Assembly: GCF_020525925.1 (NCBI RefSeq)
Contig: NZ_CP084877.1
Coordinates: 99,752-163,751, forward strand
Length of the DNA: 64,000 nt
Source of the DNA: Klebsiella quasipneumoniae subsp. quasipneumoniae
GTDB taxonomy: Bacteria > Pseudomonadota > Gammaproteobacteria > Enterobacterales > Enterobacteriaceae
Reading direction: 5' to 3'
Position 1 is the first letter of the stretch, and every line of letters begins with the position of its first letter. Position numbers and translations under genes: made by a program. Below the pieces are notes generated by a model. It was not told where the DNA came from. It was given only the letters and a program-made list of their open reading frames with translations, and made no database searches. Positions 53,745 to 63,053 of this stretch are shown in pieces.

Positions 53745-55802
53745 TCAGGCGGCGCAGGCCGGGTTGTTATGGTCGGTGACGTCGCCGGCATCAACGTCGG
53801 TATCGTTCTGACTTGTTGCCAGACTGAGTTCAGACTTTGCGGCAAGCTGTTTCTGGTTGTCAGCACTGGTCATCCATTCCGGAACCCAACGGATTTTTGA
53901 GAGGAAGTGCTCTGCATGTTCAGCGGCATCCTTTTTCTTCATCTTCGCGGCGTCCTGTGCTGCGCCAGCCAGTCCGGTCTGAGAGAGTGCCTGTACAATG
54001 TGTGGCAGCTTCATGTGCGAGAAAAGGTTATCAGCCGTCGGTTTCCACCAGTCACGAAGGTCAAACTGAATGGCGTTTTCCACCCCATCCAGCGAACTCT
54101 GGTGTTTACGACCAAATTCATCCTTGCCCTGTACACCATCTATGGAACAGGCGGTGCAGAAAGCCATCAGTGCCATCAGGGTTGCGCCATCGAGCGTAAA
54201 GAAGGTGGTCATATCCTTTCGCCAGTTTTCCGGCAGCAGGGCTTCAAGACGTTCTTTTTCTGACTGGATGGCCTGAAACGCAACGCTGTTTTCACCGTCA
54301 GGTGCTTCACGGGTCAGCGCGTAATGCGACACACTCACGCTAATGCAGAACGGCTCTTTGACGGACGTTGTGGTATGGAAAACCGAGTTACACATTTTCC
54401 AGACCATCAGCGCGACGGCTTTCTGCGGCTGCTGCAACAGGGCCGCCTGAACCGCCAGTGTGCGTTCAGAAGAAAGGCGGGTCAGCAACGGGACACTGAC
54501 GGCGTCCAGCGGATCGACTTTTTCAGGGGCCTGATCGGTGGATGCATCCTTCTCCTCCATTTTTTCATCGGCGCACAGCACCACACCGCGCTGTACTTTC
54601 ACCTCCTGGCCAGTCCAGGAAACCACCACTCCGGCAGATTGCTTCATTTCATCCGTCCATGCCCGGTGTTTTGCCCGGTGCGCGATGGTCTGCTGTTCTT
54701 CCCAGACAGCTTCCAGAGCCCCGGCCAAGACGTCATCATTCACGCCGGGGTTCTCGTCTTCATACTTAGCTTCCAGAGCTTCCAGTTCCGCAAGACGTTC
54801 TGATTCGGCTTCGGTATATTCCACAGGTGGGACAGCATGCAGGCGCCAGATTTTAGTGTCCTTCCCGTAGTGTGAAATCGGGTCAAGACGACCATCACAC
54901 CATGACCAGCCTTCCGCTTCGCGGAGGTGCTCCGCGATGTTCTGCAGTTTTTCCAGCAGGGCGGTATCGAGCGATGCACTTTTGACATAGCCGCCGTTTT
55001 CGCTGCTGAAGAGATCAACCCGGATTTCATCCGGACTGAATGCGGCCTCTCCCACAAAGCGGAATTTGTCGCCGTTTGTGGAAACCTCTTCTGAGGTAAT
55101 GAGGTTACGGATCGAGGAAACTGATACTTCATTATTCCAGGACCGTTTGCGGGCGGATTCCAGCACTTCCACCTGGCGTTTCTGATCGCTTTCGAGCGCC
55201 AGTGCCTGGCAGTGTTCGGTGGTGATTTCATCCTTCGCCAGCGCCGCCAGAATTTCGGGAGCCAGTTCGGTCAGTTTCAACATGCGCTGAACATGACGCG
55301 TACCGAACCCCAGCAAATCGCCAATCTGCGCGGGGGTTTTCCCCTGCTCTGCCAGTGTGCGGAACCCAGCGATCTGTTCAGACGGATGCATTGCCATCTG
55401 CTGTTCGTTTTCTGCCATTGATGCCGCAACAGCCAGTTCATCAGGTACCTTTTTCACCATCACCTGATATCCGGCATCGATACGGTTTTCACTCTGCAGG
55501 AGCTGCAGCGCTTTCAGGCGACGACCACCGGCAGCCACACCACAGCGACCATCCGGGAGGTTATGCACGACCAGATTCTGCAACAGGCCAATGGCTTCAA
55601 TGGAATCTGCCATTGAACAGACTTTCTCCGCCGGATAGGGAATGGTCCTGACGTTCAGGGGAGACTTCACCAGTGCCGTCACCGGGACATACTCGACCTG
55701 TGCGGCATCGAGAGCCACTTTAAGCGCCTCAGCTTCGGCAGACTTAAGCGTTTTTTTGCTGGTTTTCGGTGCAGTTTTTACCTTAGACTCTGTTGCAGAC
55801 AT
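53745..55802 (-). CDS. ParB/RepB/Spo0J-like leading-region protein
   Basis: A 685-residue protein with an N-terminal ParB domain: VPVTALVKSPLNVRTI, then CGVAAGGRRLKALQLL, which is the ParB box (GxxRxxA), and helix-turn-helix TPAQIGDLLGFGTRHVQRML. A long C-terminal domain is specific to the F leading-region family (F orf653 type). No ParA partner or centromere array is near, so it is not a standard partition gene; its role during establishment is unknown. Follows the DUF905 gene and ssb. Confidence 0.92.
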   Translation of the reverse strand: MSATESKVKTAPKTSKKTLKSAEAEALKVALDAAQVEYVPVTALVKSPLNVRTIPYPAEKVCSMADSIEAIGLLQNLVVHNLPDGRCGVAAGGRRLKALQLLQSENRIDAGYQVMVKKVPDELAVAASMAENEQQMAMHPSEQIAGFRTLAEQGKTPAQIGDLLGFGTRHVQRMLKLTELAPEILAALAKDEITTEHCQALALESDQKRQVEVLESARKRSWNNEVSVSSIRNLITSEEVSTNGDKFRFVGEAAFSPDEIRVDLFSSENGGYVKSASLDTALLEKLQNIAEHLREAEGWSWCDGRLDPISHYGKDTKIWRLHAVPPVEYTEAESERLAELEALEAKYEDENPGVNDDVLAGALEAVWEEQQTIAHRAKHRAWTDEMKQSAGVVVSWTGQEVKVQRGVVLCADEKMEEKDASTDQAPEKVDPLDAVSVPLLTRLSSERTLAVQAALLQQPQKAVALMVWKMCNSVFHTTTSVKEPFCISVSVSHYALTREAPDGENSVAFQAIQSEKERLEALLPENWRKDMTTFFTLDGATLMALMAFCTACSIDGVQGKDEFGRKHQSSLDGVENAIQFDLRDWWKPTADNLFSHMKLPHIVQALSQTGLAGAAQDAAKMKKKDAAEHAEHFLSKIRWVPEWMTSADNQKQLAAKSELSLATSQNDTDVDAGDVTDHNNPACAA

Positions 55803-55871
55803 AATTGATACCTCTTAGCTATTGATGAATGTCTGCCGGACAGCCCACCTGTCCGGCCTTCTTCTTACTGC

Positions 55872-56120
55872 TTACTTCGTTTTGCGTACTCCGTAGTCCC
55901 GGATGTAGCGGTTCATCATGTCCTCGCCGCCCGGTTCAAAATTCCAGACGCGCCAGATCATGCTGCCGTCATCCTGATGACGGACGACAAGGCGAAAATG
56001 GGTCCCCTGATCATCTTCAATCGCCACATTCTGATACTGCGCTGCGACAACCTGAGCCTGCTCGCGGGTAAACGTGCCATCCGGCAGGGATTCAAGCGGG
56101 GACAAAACGTTATGGTCCAT
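55872..56120 (-). CDS. DUF905 family protein
   Basis: An 82-residue acidic protein of the DUF905 family common beside ssb on F-like plasmids: [61 protein letters not shown] precedes the ATG at 56118-56120. Function unknown. Confidence 0.88.
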   Translation of the reverse strand: MDHNVLSPLESLPDGTFTREQAQVVAAQYQNVAIEDDQGTHFRLVVRHQDDGSMIWRVWNFEPGGEDMMNRYIRDYGVRKTK

Positions 56121-56168
56121 GTGTTTCTCCTTTTCTGCCCCGCCTGAACGGGGCGTCTTCATCGTGGT

Positions 56169-56711
56169 TTAAAAGGGCGCGTCATCATCCATTGGTGGGA
56201 AATCATCCGGGAGAGGCTGAGGCGGTTGCTGAGACGGGGCGGCATCCTGACGGCCTTTCTTACCGCCCTTCGCTTTCGGGGATTTGGCTGCGGCCTGAGC
56301 AGGTTGTGCCGGGGTGGCAGGATTCTGCGGCTGCGCGGCGCTCTCAGGCACTCCGGATTCACGGCGGCCGCCGAGCATCTGCATGGTGCCGTTCTGCCCG
56401 ACCAGCACCTCGGTGACGTAGCGCGTGACTCCGGCATCGTCCTGCCAGTTGCGGGTGCGCAGCTGGCCCTCGATGTAGACCTGTGCGCCTTTACGCAGGT
56501 ATTCGCCCGCCACTTCCGCGAGCTTGCCGAACATGACAACACGGTGCCACTCGGTGTTTTCGCGCATCTCTCCCGTCTGCTTGTCACGCCATGTTTCAGA
56601 CGTGGCCAGCGTCAGATTGGCCACTGCGCCCCCGTTGGGCATGTAACGCACTTCCGGGTCCTGTCCCAGATGTCCAACCAGAATGACTTTGTTAACGCCA
56701 CGTGCTGCCAT
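56169..56711 (-). CDS. ssb: Plasmid single-stranded DNA-binding protein
   Basis: A 180-residue SSB. The OB fold runs from [20 protein letters not shown] to about residue 112 ([19 protein letters not shown]). A Pro/Gln/Ala-rich linker follows, then the acidic tip [12 protein letters not shown] that recruits host repair and replication proteins. The ATG at 56709-56711 has AAGGAG. It coats the incoming strand and limits SOS signalling with PsiB. The gene lies directly downstream of repeat copy C, as ssb does behind Frpo in F. Confidence 0.97.
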   Translation of the reverse strand: MAARGVNKVILVGHLGQDPEVRYMPNGGAVANLTLATSETWRDKQTGEMRENTEWHRVVMFGKLAEVAGEYLRKGAQVYIEGQLRTRNWQDDAGVTRYVTEVLVGQNGTMQMLGGRRESGVPESAAQPQNPATPAQPAQAAAKSPKAKGGKKGRQDAAPSQQPPQPLPDDFPPMDDDAPF

Positions 56712-56747
56712 GATGAATCTCCTTAATCCGTTGTTTTGCCTTTTAAA

Positions 56748-57515
56748 ACCATCACCCGTTGAGTTGCCGGGGCCGAGGTTTTGACTTTGTACGGGGACCT
56801 GCTGAACCTGCCCCCTGGATATAACCTTCACCCGTTTGAGAGCCGTTCGCCGCAAGGGCGTAAACGAGCACGGCCCGGTGCAGATGTCCGGGGGTGAGCG
56901 GGAAATTTTTTTCGGTCTAATGAAGCGGCAGCGGAATGGCCGGGAAAAATTTATTGCGAAAGGCTCTGCCGTCCCCTGGACAGCAAGACGGGTTGTGCTT
57001 GTCTCAGCCCCGGCGAATGGACTCAAACGGTGATACGGGTACCAGGGGAAAGGAGCAGGCACCCGCCGCAACGACGAAGAGCGCGGGCGCGAAACGGCGT
57101 TGCCCCGCAGAGTGCCGGCAGTCCTTCGCCGGCACGGTGAAAGCGGCGCGGCCGGAACGGTCGCAGCAAGCGCTGCCGTTGACCTTGACTTCAGACATCA
57201 GACACTAGCCGTCAGGCCCGAAACCGCTTTGCGGGTTCGGCGGAGCTTACCGCGTCTTTTCGCGGTTAGCGGAGTGTGGCTCGACGACCGGACAGCGCAG
57301 CTGGCCGGGAGCCGAAGGTGTCCAGTGCGGGTGTGCTTTTAAAGCCTTTAAGGTTTAAAAAGAGGCATCACAGCAGGGAGAAGAAGAGGAAGCAGGCAGA
57401 CAGCAGGCAGCAAACAGGGAAGACGCGAAAAGGAAATGCGGGCGGCGCGTCAGCGCGGCCCGGTTTTCCCGGCGCCGCAGGCGCGCGGTCTTTCGAGGCG
57501 CGGCCAGACGGGGAC
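56748..57515 (-). repeat. Leading-region repeat copy C (Frpo-like)
   Basis: Almost identical by eye to copy A over its whole length, including the purine-rich tail and the closing GCGCGGTCTTTCGAGGCGCG palindrome. The hairpin spans 56885-56982. It lies immediately before ssb on the minus strand, so it would serve ssb, DUF905, the ParB-like gene, psiB and psiA. Confidence 0.78.
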
Positions 57516-57541
57516 AGGTGCCCCGCCGGCTTAACGTGTCA

Positions 57542-58105
57542 TCAGACGGTTATTCTGAGAATGGCGGTCGCTACCTGGGTATACGTGAATGTTCCCCGTG
57601 GCAACGGCTCCCAGACGTCCGCCAGGGACTCCAGCGCCTTTTGCTGACGCGGCCCGTCCAGACATATGCCCGTCAGAATCCCGCCAGGCTCAAGCAGAGT
57701 TAATGCCCGCCGGATATGCCGGATATCATCACCGCGATTAAACGGCGGATTCATGATAATTCGTGTATACCGGCGCTCCGGATGATATTCGAGAAAATCT
57801 CCGCACCAGATCCGGACCTCCGGGAAATGCGCCTGCAGGTGACGGGCTAACCCGGCGTGCAGCTCCACGGCGTCACACTTCGCCCGGGGGACTGCATCCC
57901 TGATCGCCTGCAGTATGGCGCCCGTTCCGGCACTGGGTTCCAGAATGCGATCGGTTTCCCGGACATCAGCCAGCTCAACCAGCCGGCGACATTCCGGGGA
58001 GGGGGTGACAAAAAGTTGCGAGCTACCCTGAATTTCAGCGACAGGGGCGCGCCCTTCCAGTTTGACCCGCATCGCCTGAATACGGTGTTTAAGGTCATGA
58101 TGCAT
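57542..58105 (-). CDS. SAM-dependent DNA adenine methyltransferase-like protein
   Basis: A 187-residue class I methyltransferase. Motif I is ILEPSAGTGAILQAIRD near residue 52, and the catalytic motif IV is MNPPFNRGDDIRHI near 117. NPPF is typical of N6-adenine or related amino methyltransferases. It lacks a visible target recognition domain. ATG at 58103-58105 with GGGAG upstream. An early-expressed methyltransferase could protect incoming DNA from restriction; this is inference. Confidence 0.88.
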   Translation of the reverse strand: MHHDLKHRIQAMRVKLEGRAPVAEIQGSSQLFVTPSPECRRLVELADVRETDRILEPSAGTGAILQAIRDAVPRAKCDAVELHAGLARHLQAHFPEVRIWCGDFLEYHPERRYTRIIMNPPFNRGDDIRHIRRALTLLEPGGILTGICLDGPRQQKALESLADVWEPLPRGTFTYTQVATAILRITV

Positions 58106-58152
58106 GAATGTACTCCCTGACCTCCCCGGCAAGATGCCGGGGAGCCTTCCTG

Positions 58153-59508
58153 CTATTTTTTCGGAATTTCAACGGTTTTCATGTCTGTGATATACACATT
58201 CACGAGCGTACAACCGTGCGTCATGCACCGGCGGAAGCGGTAGGCGCCGTGTGTTTCGGTTTCTGCAGCACCCCGCACGCCTTTATAATCAGCGGGTAAT
58301 TTCGCCCACTCGGCTTTTGTCATTTCCCGGAACCCTTCCCCCGGATAATTGACGATCGGTGGGCGCTTCGCCGCTTTCTTCGCGTCGCTGGCTTCCTCCG
58401 CTGTCGGGGCTTTGTAGTCCGTGATACGGTCGGGCGTGAGTTTCATCGTGCCGCTGTAGCCCAGAAAGCGATAACCGGGCGTTTCGACTGAACTCACCTC
58501 CCCCTTACTCCGGTTAACCCGGAGAATGGTTAACCATTCTCCCCGGCTCAGTACCTGCCCGCCTGGTTCAAATTCCTGTGTTCGGGTGACAACGCCACCG
58601 TTTTCATTGAGCATCGCGCGTTCGTAGGCCAGGCGGTTCTGGTAATGATTAACCCAGCGCTGTTGGTGGTTAATCGTGCGCTCATGACAGCGGATCGCAA
58701 TATCACGCGCCTGTTCAAAAGTAATGATCTCCTCCGACAGGGCAGAATGGAGAGACATCGAGCCCTCATACTGGCTTTTCTCTGCCGGGCGGGGGTATTT
58801 GTCGAGCGTAAAGCAGGCATGAATATGATCATAATTACTGACCAGTAACGCCATTTTCAGATCGAGCGTCTGCGCACGCCACATCGTCATATGCTTTTCA
58901 GACCGGGCAATGTGCTTTTGGGACTTGCGTCATTCCGCCTCGATTTTTTTGATACGGCGGTAACGCACATCCGGACGCTCCTTGTATTTTGCGTGCCGCA
59001 GAGAGGCCTGCGCGCGCTGTTCCCAGTATTCCGCACGCTCGAACAGCATCACGGCACGTTTCATGCCGCTCTCAATTTTCTGCGCATGCCGGCGCGCGCG
59101 GCGCTCGCTGTGGTGGCCTACCAGGATCGGCTGTCCCAGCGGGACAGCCGATGCCAGCGAATCAACATGCGCAAGCGCCTGCTCCGATTCAACCGCCCGC
59201 CGGTAACTGTAGTCACTGAACCGCCCGGCGCGCTGCTCCTGGCGATCAAACAGGGTGCTGTCCTCGTCCTCGATATCACCGGCGAGCGAAAGCAGGACAT
59301 CCTCCCGCCCCGGCGTCCAGGCTGGCGCCACAAAGAGTTTCTGTTTGGGCGCCCAGCGAAATCCTGCTTTGTTGATCAGGGAATACGTTTCTTCATCGAG
59401 CCGTAATGATGCGTAAAGTCGCAATTTATTATCATCGGGTGAATAGGTTGCCCGGTAAGTCTGGCTGACGGTATTTTCCGTCATGATCTGTGCGGTAGTC
59501 GGTGTCAT
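58153..59508 (-). pseudogene. DUF3560 protein, split by in-frame TGA
   Basis: The N-terminal part (59508 down to 58930) is a typical DUF3560 domain: KLRLYASLRLDEETYSLINK, AGFRWAPKQKLFVAPAWTPG, PILVGHHSERRARRHAQKIE. It stops at TGA (complement of 58930-58932) after KKIEAE. The same frame continues without break as RKSQKHIARSEKHMTMW to 58153, giving about 451 codons in all. A CGA to TGA change is the simplest cause. The stop is TGA-C, a leaky context, so some readthrough could occur. ATG at 59508 has AAGGAG. Function of the family is unknown; it is common in F leading regions. Confidence 0.88.
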
Positions 59509-59559
59509 TGTGTTTTCTCCTTCCTGCAGTTGCCGCCCCTCGCGGGGCGGCTCACCTCA

Positions 59560-59790
59560 TCAGTTAAATGCGCGTTTCAGTTCCAGCGTGCGGAGTACCT
59601 GCCCGAGGGCGGTATTTTTCATCGCGGGGATGTGGACACCGCGCCCTTTGCGGTGACTTCTGGCGATATGACGCCCGAAAGCTCTGAGAGCGGGATCAAT
59701 CTCCGGTGCGGTGATATCTGCGCGCAGAATGCGCGAATGACGACGGGGCTTTACAGCGCCTGCGGAAGGTGAAAAAATAGAAACGATCAT
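59560..59790 (-). CDS. Small basic leading-region protein, unknown
   Basis: A 76-residue protein rich in Arg and His: AVKPRRHSRILRADITAPEI, RAFGRHIARSHRKGRGVHIP. AAGGAG precedes the ATG at 59788-59790. Probably co-expressed with the DUF3560 gene. The high basic content suggests nucleic-acid contact, but no motif is recognised. Confidence 0.7.
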   Translation of the reverse strand: MIVSIFSPSAGAVKPRRHSRILRADITAPEIDPALRAFGRHIARSHRKGRGVHIPAMKNTALGQVLRTLELKRAFN

Positions 59791-59881
59791 AAAGTTGACT
59801 CCTTATGGTAGTTAACGAAGCCGGAAAAACCGTTCGTGCGATTTTTACGGCGTGGGAGAAGCAGGGTTTACCCTGCTTTTT

Positions 59882-60109
59882 TCATACCTGCGGTTTGCTT
59901 CCCGCCTCTTCTTCCTCCTTCTGAACCTGATCGGTAATGTCTTCCGGTGCGCCCAGAAACCAGCCTTTGACGGGTTCACAGCGTTCAATAAACGCTTTTA
60001 TCGCCCGTTTTCCGGTCGTGGCCTGCACCCGGGTAAACATCGGCAGATTGCCGCTGGCATTGCTTCCCAGAAATGCGATCCGATACGTTCGCAATGAAGG
60101 ATCCTGCAT
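59882..60109 (-). CDS. Small leading-region protein, unknown
   Basis: A 75-residue protein: MQDPSLRTYRIAFLGSNASG, FTRVQATTGKRAIKAFIERC, ending in a very acidic run (QVQKEEEEAGSKPQ). AGGA precedes the ATG at 60107-60109. It is the first gene downstream of repeat copy D. No family is recognised. Confidence 0.7.
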   Translation of the reverse strand: MQDPSLRTYRIAFLGSNASGNLPMFTRVQATTGKRAIKAFIERCEPVKGWFLGAPEDITDQVQKEEEEAGSKPQV

Positions 60110-60135
60110 TTTTCTTTTTCCTGATTTTTAAAGAA

Positions 60136-60740
60136 CATCACCCGTTGAGTTGCCGGGGCCGCGGTTTTGACTTTGTGCGGGGACCTGCTGAACCTGCCCC
60201 CTGGTATTAACTTCACCCGTTTGAGAGCCGTTCGCCGCAAGGGCATAAACGAGCACGGGCGACGGCAGCTGTCCAGGGCGCGGTTTACCGCGTGCCATTT
60301 ACCCTGGACGGATGATGGCGACTGTGCTTGTCTCAGCCCCGGCGAATGGACTCAAACGGGTGATACGACCAGGGGAAAGGAGCAGGCACCCGCCGCAACG
60401 ACGAAGAGCGCGGGCGCGAAACGGCGTTGCCCTGCAGAGTGCCGGCAGCTTTATCGCCGGCACGGTGAAAGCGGCGCGGCCGGAACGGTCGCAGCAAGCG
60501 CTGCCGTTGACCTTGACTTCAGACATCAGACACTAGCCGCCAGGCCCGAAACCGCGTAGCGGGTTCGGCGGAGCTTACCGCGTCTTTTCGCGGTTAGCGG
60601 AGTGTGGCTCGACGACCGGACAGCGCAGCTGGCCGGGAGCCGAAGGTGTCCAGTGTGGGTATGCTTTTAAAGCCTTTAAGGTTTAAAAAGAGACATCACA
60701 GCAGGAAGAAGAAGAGAAAGCAGACAGACAGCAGGGAGCA
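60136..60740 (-). repeat. Leading-region repeat copy D (diverged Frpo-like)
   Basis: Shares both flanks with copies A-C (CATCACCCGTTGAGTTGCCG at the start, TTTAAAGCCTTTAAGG near the end) but differs in the hairpin core. GTCCAGGG and CCCTGGAC (60271-60309) keep the outer stem. The A+T inner arms are replaced by a small hairpin, CGCGGT-TT-ACCGCG. It precedes the genes at 60109, 59790 and the DUF3560 and methyltransferase genes. Confidence 0.7.
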
Positions 60741-60833
60741 AGCCGGAAACGTAAAGATGCAGGCTGGAGAGAATATGTTTTTCATGCCGCCGGAAAGAAG
60801 CCATGAGAAACCGGCGGCATACCAGACGGGGCG

Positions 60834-61151
60834 TCAGGAACGGAGCTTATTTTCCTTCCTGAACTGCGCAACGCTATACCAGATTGAAGCCAGGAAAGCG
60901 AAAACGGTGATCAGGACACGAAATTCGTCACCCGGCTCTTTCCCCTTCAGCATCAGCGTTATGATGATGCCGGCAACGATAATCCACGCAATACCACTCC
61001 AGAGGCGCAGCTTATCCGCCACGACATTAATCAGAACAAAAGCAACGGCCAGGATAGCCCCCCACAGAGCCGGAACAGGCTGAAACGGAATAAAAAACAG
61101 GTTAATACCTGTTAAAAGCGTCACGGCAGCAAACATCAGAGACATACGCAC
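60834..61151 (-). CDS. Unknown inner-membrane protein
   Basis: A 105-residue protein with about four hydrophobic segments (LMFAAVTLLTGINLFFIPF; LWGAILAVAFVLINVVADKL; GIAWIIVAGIIITLML; LITVFAFLASIWYSV). GGAGGG is well placed for the GTG at 61149-61151; an ATG two codons later is the alternative. No family is recognised. Confidence 0.68.
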   Translation of the reverse strand: MRMSLMFAAVTLLTGINLFFIPFQPVPALWGAILAVAFVLINVVADKLRLWSGIAWIIVAGIIITLMLKGKEPGDEFRVLITVFAFLASIWYSVAQFRKENKLRS

Positions 61152-61185
61152 AGATTACCCTCCCTGGACACACTGAGTAAGAAAA

Positions 61186-61440
61186 TCAATTCTGCTGATC
61201 ATCGCCCGGTTTATTATATTCGGGTGCATTTGCGCGCGGCAGCTGCTGACTGTTCAGTCGATGTACGCGGAACCGTTCATGGAAATATTCGCGCAGGTGT
61301 TCAGGCTGTTCCCGTTCAACAAGTTCCGGCATGACGGGCTTGTTCATGCGCTCCTGCCAGGCAACATCAGCAGCCACCTTATCGACGGCAACTTTGTCCT
61401 GCTCCTCCTTTGAAAAAGAGGCAATATTCCACTGCGACAT
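61186..61440 (-). CDS. Small charged leading-region protein, unknown
   Basis: An 84-residue highly charged protein: SFSKEEQDKVAVDKVAADVA, PELVEREQPEHLREYFHERF. The ATG at 61438-61440 has no clear ribosome binding site, which lowers confidence in the start. No family is recognised. Confidence 0.6.
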   Translation of the reverse strand: MSQWNIASFSKEEQDKVAVDKVAADVAWQERMNKPVMPELVEREQPEHLREYFHERFRVHRLNSQQLPRANAPEYNKPGDDQQN

Positions 61441-61676
61441 ACGCAAATTCAGCAAAAGAAGAAAAGGTACGCAGATATTACGCTCTTAATCCTTAACTGG
61501 CGACCTGTTGAGGTGAGGCCAGTACGCAGCGCCGCAGGTGTGGCGAACCGCCTCACCGGCAGGCGAAGCCTGCCAGGATTTTCGCGCGGCCGCACCGATC
61601 TGCGAAGCCGGGTAAGCTCCTCACAGATCGTGCCGTCTCAGACCTTAAACGGGGCGTCGGGCGCCCCGATATAGTA
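61441..61676. other. GC-rich intergenic region with inverted repeats
   Basis: No gene. Several hairpins: GGCAGG-CGAAG-CCTGCC near 61558, TGTGAGGAGC-type sequences near 61613, and GGGGCG-TCG-GGCGCCCC near 61652-61667, which may be the terminator of the klcA-like gene or a structured single-strand element. Confidence 0.4.
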
Positions 61677-62091
61677 TCAGTCCAGAGCCGCGTAAATAGC
61701 AGCGCATTCGTCATGAGAGTCAATGAAATTCCACAGCTGCGATTCCCGCAGCATCAGGTGGCGTGTCAGGGCAGCATCACCGCGTTCATGGTGCAGCCAG
61801 ATACGGCGGTTGATCGCCAGCGCCGTAATGATAACTCCGGCCGCATCCGCGCTGACGGACCGATCAAACCAGTTATCCGGGGAAACGGTCACCGTCAGGC
61901 ATCATGTAGCCGCCGCCCTCCGGAATACGGATGAAATGCCAGAAGCCTCCGCAGTAATCGGTGATGTGTTTCTCAGCGAGCGCATAGACCTGCATCTCTC
62001 CGGCCAGAAAATCGTTACCAAACAGATCCGGCAGGAACGAGAGACGGTCGGACTCCTCTACATTCAGCATGGTTTGACGGGCATGATACAT
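61677..62091 (-). pseudogene. KlcA/ArdB-type antirestriction protein, frameshifted
   Basis: The start (ATG at 62089-62091, GGAGG upstream) encodes LSFLPDLFGNDFLAGEMQVY and GGFWHFIRIPEGGGYMMPDG, the ArdB/KlcA pattern. That frame stops at TAA at 61873-61875. The family C-terminus continues in another frame: VSPDNWFDRSVSADAAGVII up to HDECAAIYAALD, ending at 61677. The span is 415 bases, one more than a multiple of three, so one indel near 61890 explains both parts. Intact members block type I restriction; this copy should not, unless the shift is a sequencing error. Confidence 0.85.
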
Positions 62092-62610
62092 AGCAACCTC
62101 CACAGGTTCATAAGATTGCGGCACCGGGTTGTGCCGTGCGACACGACAGCCCGGCGGAAAGCGGAAGATGCAAGGGCGACACCGGAGGCCGCAGCGCAGA
62201 TAAAGCACGAAGCTGGTCTGGACGGTTTTAGAGCGAAACCTGAGCGAGAAAACGACGGGAAGAACGGCGAGCTTCATAAAAAAACTGCGACCGGGCGAGG
62301 ATGGCGGCGCCAGCGAACCCTTGCATCTGCAGCGGCCGGGCTAAAGTGAAGGCACGGCACTACCCGAAGCGATGCAGGAGATACAACATGAGCTCCCCTG
62401 TCGCGGTTTACGAGCGCAGGGAGAAAAGCAGAAGCTGGCATCGCGACGCGATGGCTGCGTATAAAGGCCGCAGACCGGAGGGAGGGGGCCGGACAAAGCG
62501 GAGCCGGCGGCAAAGACAAGCCGGCGACGTCCTTATCCGGTGTTGATGGCATGGCGCCAGTTTATCAGCTGCCCGTCACCAGGCGGCCCGGGAGACCTCT
62601 CGTTCTGAGC
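62092..62610. other. GC-rich stretch without confirmed genes
   Basis: About 520 bases with no family-supported gene. One + strand frame (62388-62546, 52 residues, very basic, MSSPVAVYERREKSRSWHRD) has AGGAGA 6-7 bases before its ATG and cannot be excluded. Base composition and many short inverted repeats recall the four leading-region repeats, but I see no copy of them here. Confidence 0.35.
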
Positions 62611-62841
62611 TTATCGGCGATCTGGTTTATCACTGGCCACGGAGATACCAATGTACATACCGCTTCCCCAGATAATCTGAGAGAGCACAAATAGCCACTG
62701 AGGGACGTCAACAATCAACAGCGGAAGAAGAGCAACCGTCACGATTAAAATCAGGCGGCTACCGAATTGCCGGCGCACCGGTTCAGCGGCGTCAACCGGG
62801 ACGCCTGCATATCGCAGAACCTGCCTTAAACCCGTATTCAT
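62611..62841 (-). CDS. Small membrane protein, unknown
   Basis: A 76-residue protein with a basic amphipathic start (GLRQVLRYAGVPVDAAEPVR) and two hydrophobic segments (LILIVTVALLPLLIVDV; WLFVLSQIIWGSGMYIGIS). GGAG precedes the ATG at 62839-62841; a GTG two codons upstream is less likely. No family is recognised. Confidence 0.62.
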   Translation of the reverse strand: MNTGLRQVLRYAGVPVDAAEPVRRQFGSRLILIVTVALLPLLIVDVPQWLFVLSQIIWGSGMYIGISVASDKPDRR

Positions 62842-63016
62842 AATCACTCCACTCAGAATAAATGCACTGTACTTCAGTATATTACATTTTATTAGATAAC
62901 GATTCTCCGGACTGGCAGCGATCCTTCTGAAATTTCCCTGTTTTGCAGGAACAGCAAATGGTTACAGACAACGGCAACAAGATGACTTGAAAAAAAACGG
63001 CCTCCGCAAAATAATA

Positions 63017-63032
63017 CTGTATATATATACAG
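63017..63032 (+). promoter_or_regulatory. LexA box of umuDC
   Basis: A perfect consensus LexA operator, CTGTATATATATACAG, 22 bases before the umuD start. It places the operon under SOS control. Confidence 0.92.
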
Positions 63033-63053
63033 CCTTAAGCGAGGAAAAAAACG

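Noticed and set aside
53745..55802. ParB-like gene as part of a plasmid partition system
   Set aside because: No ParA gene and no repeated centromere-like sites are nearby; its place between ssb and psiB matches the leading-region ParB-like family instead.
62388..62546. 52-codon basic + strand frame with a possible ribosome binding site
   Set aside because: Kept as a note only: the Arg/Gly-rich composition follows from GC-rich DNA, and the strand is opposite to its neighbours.
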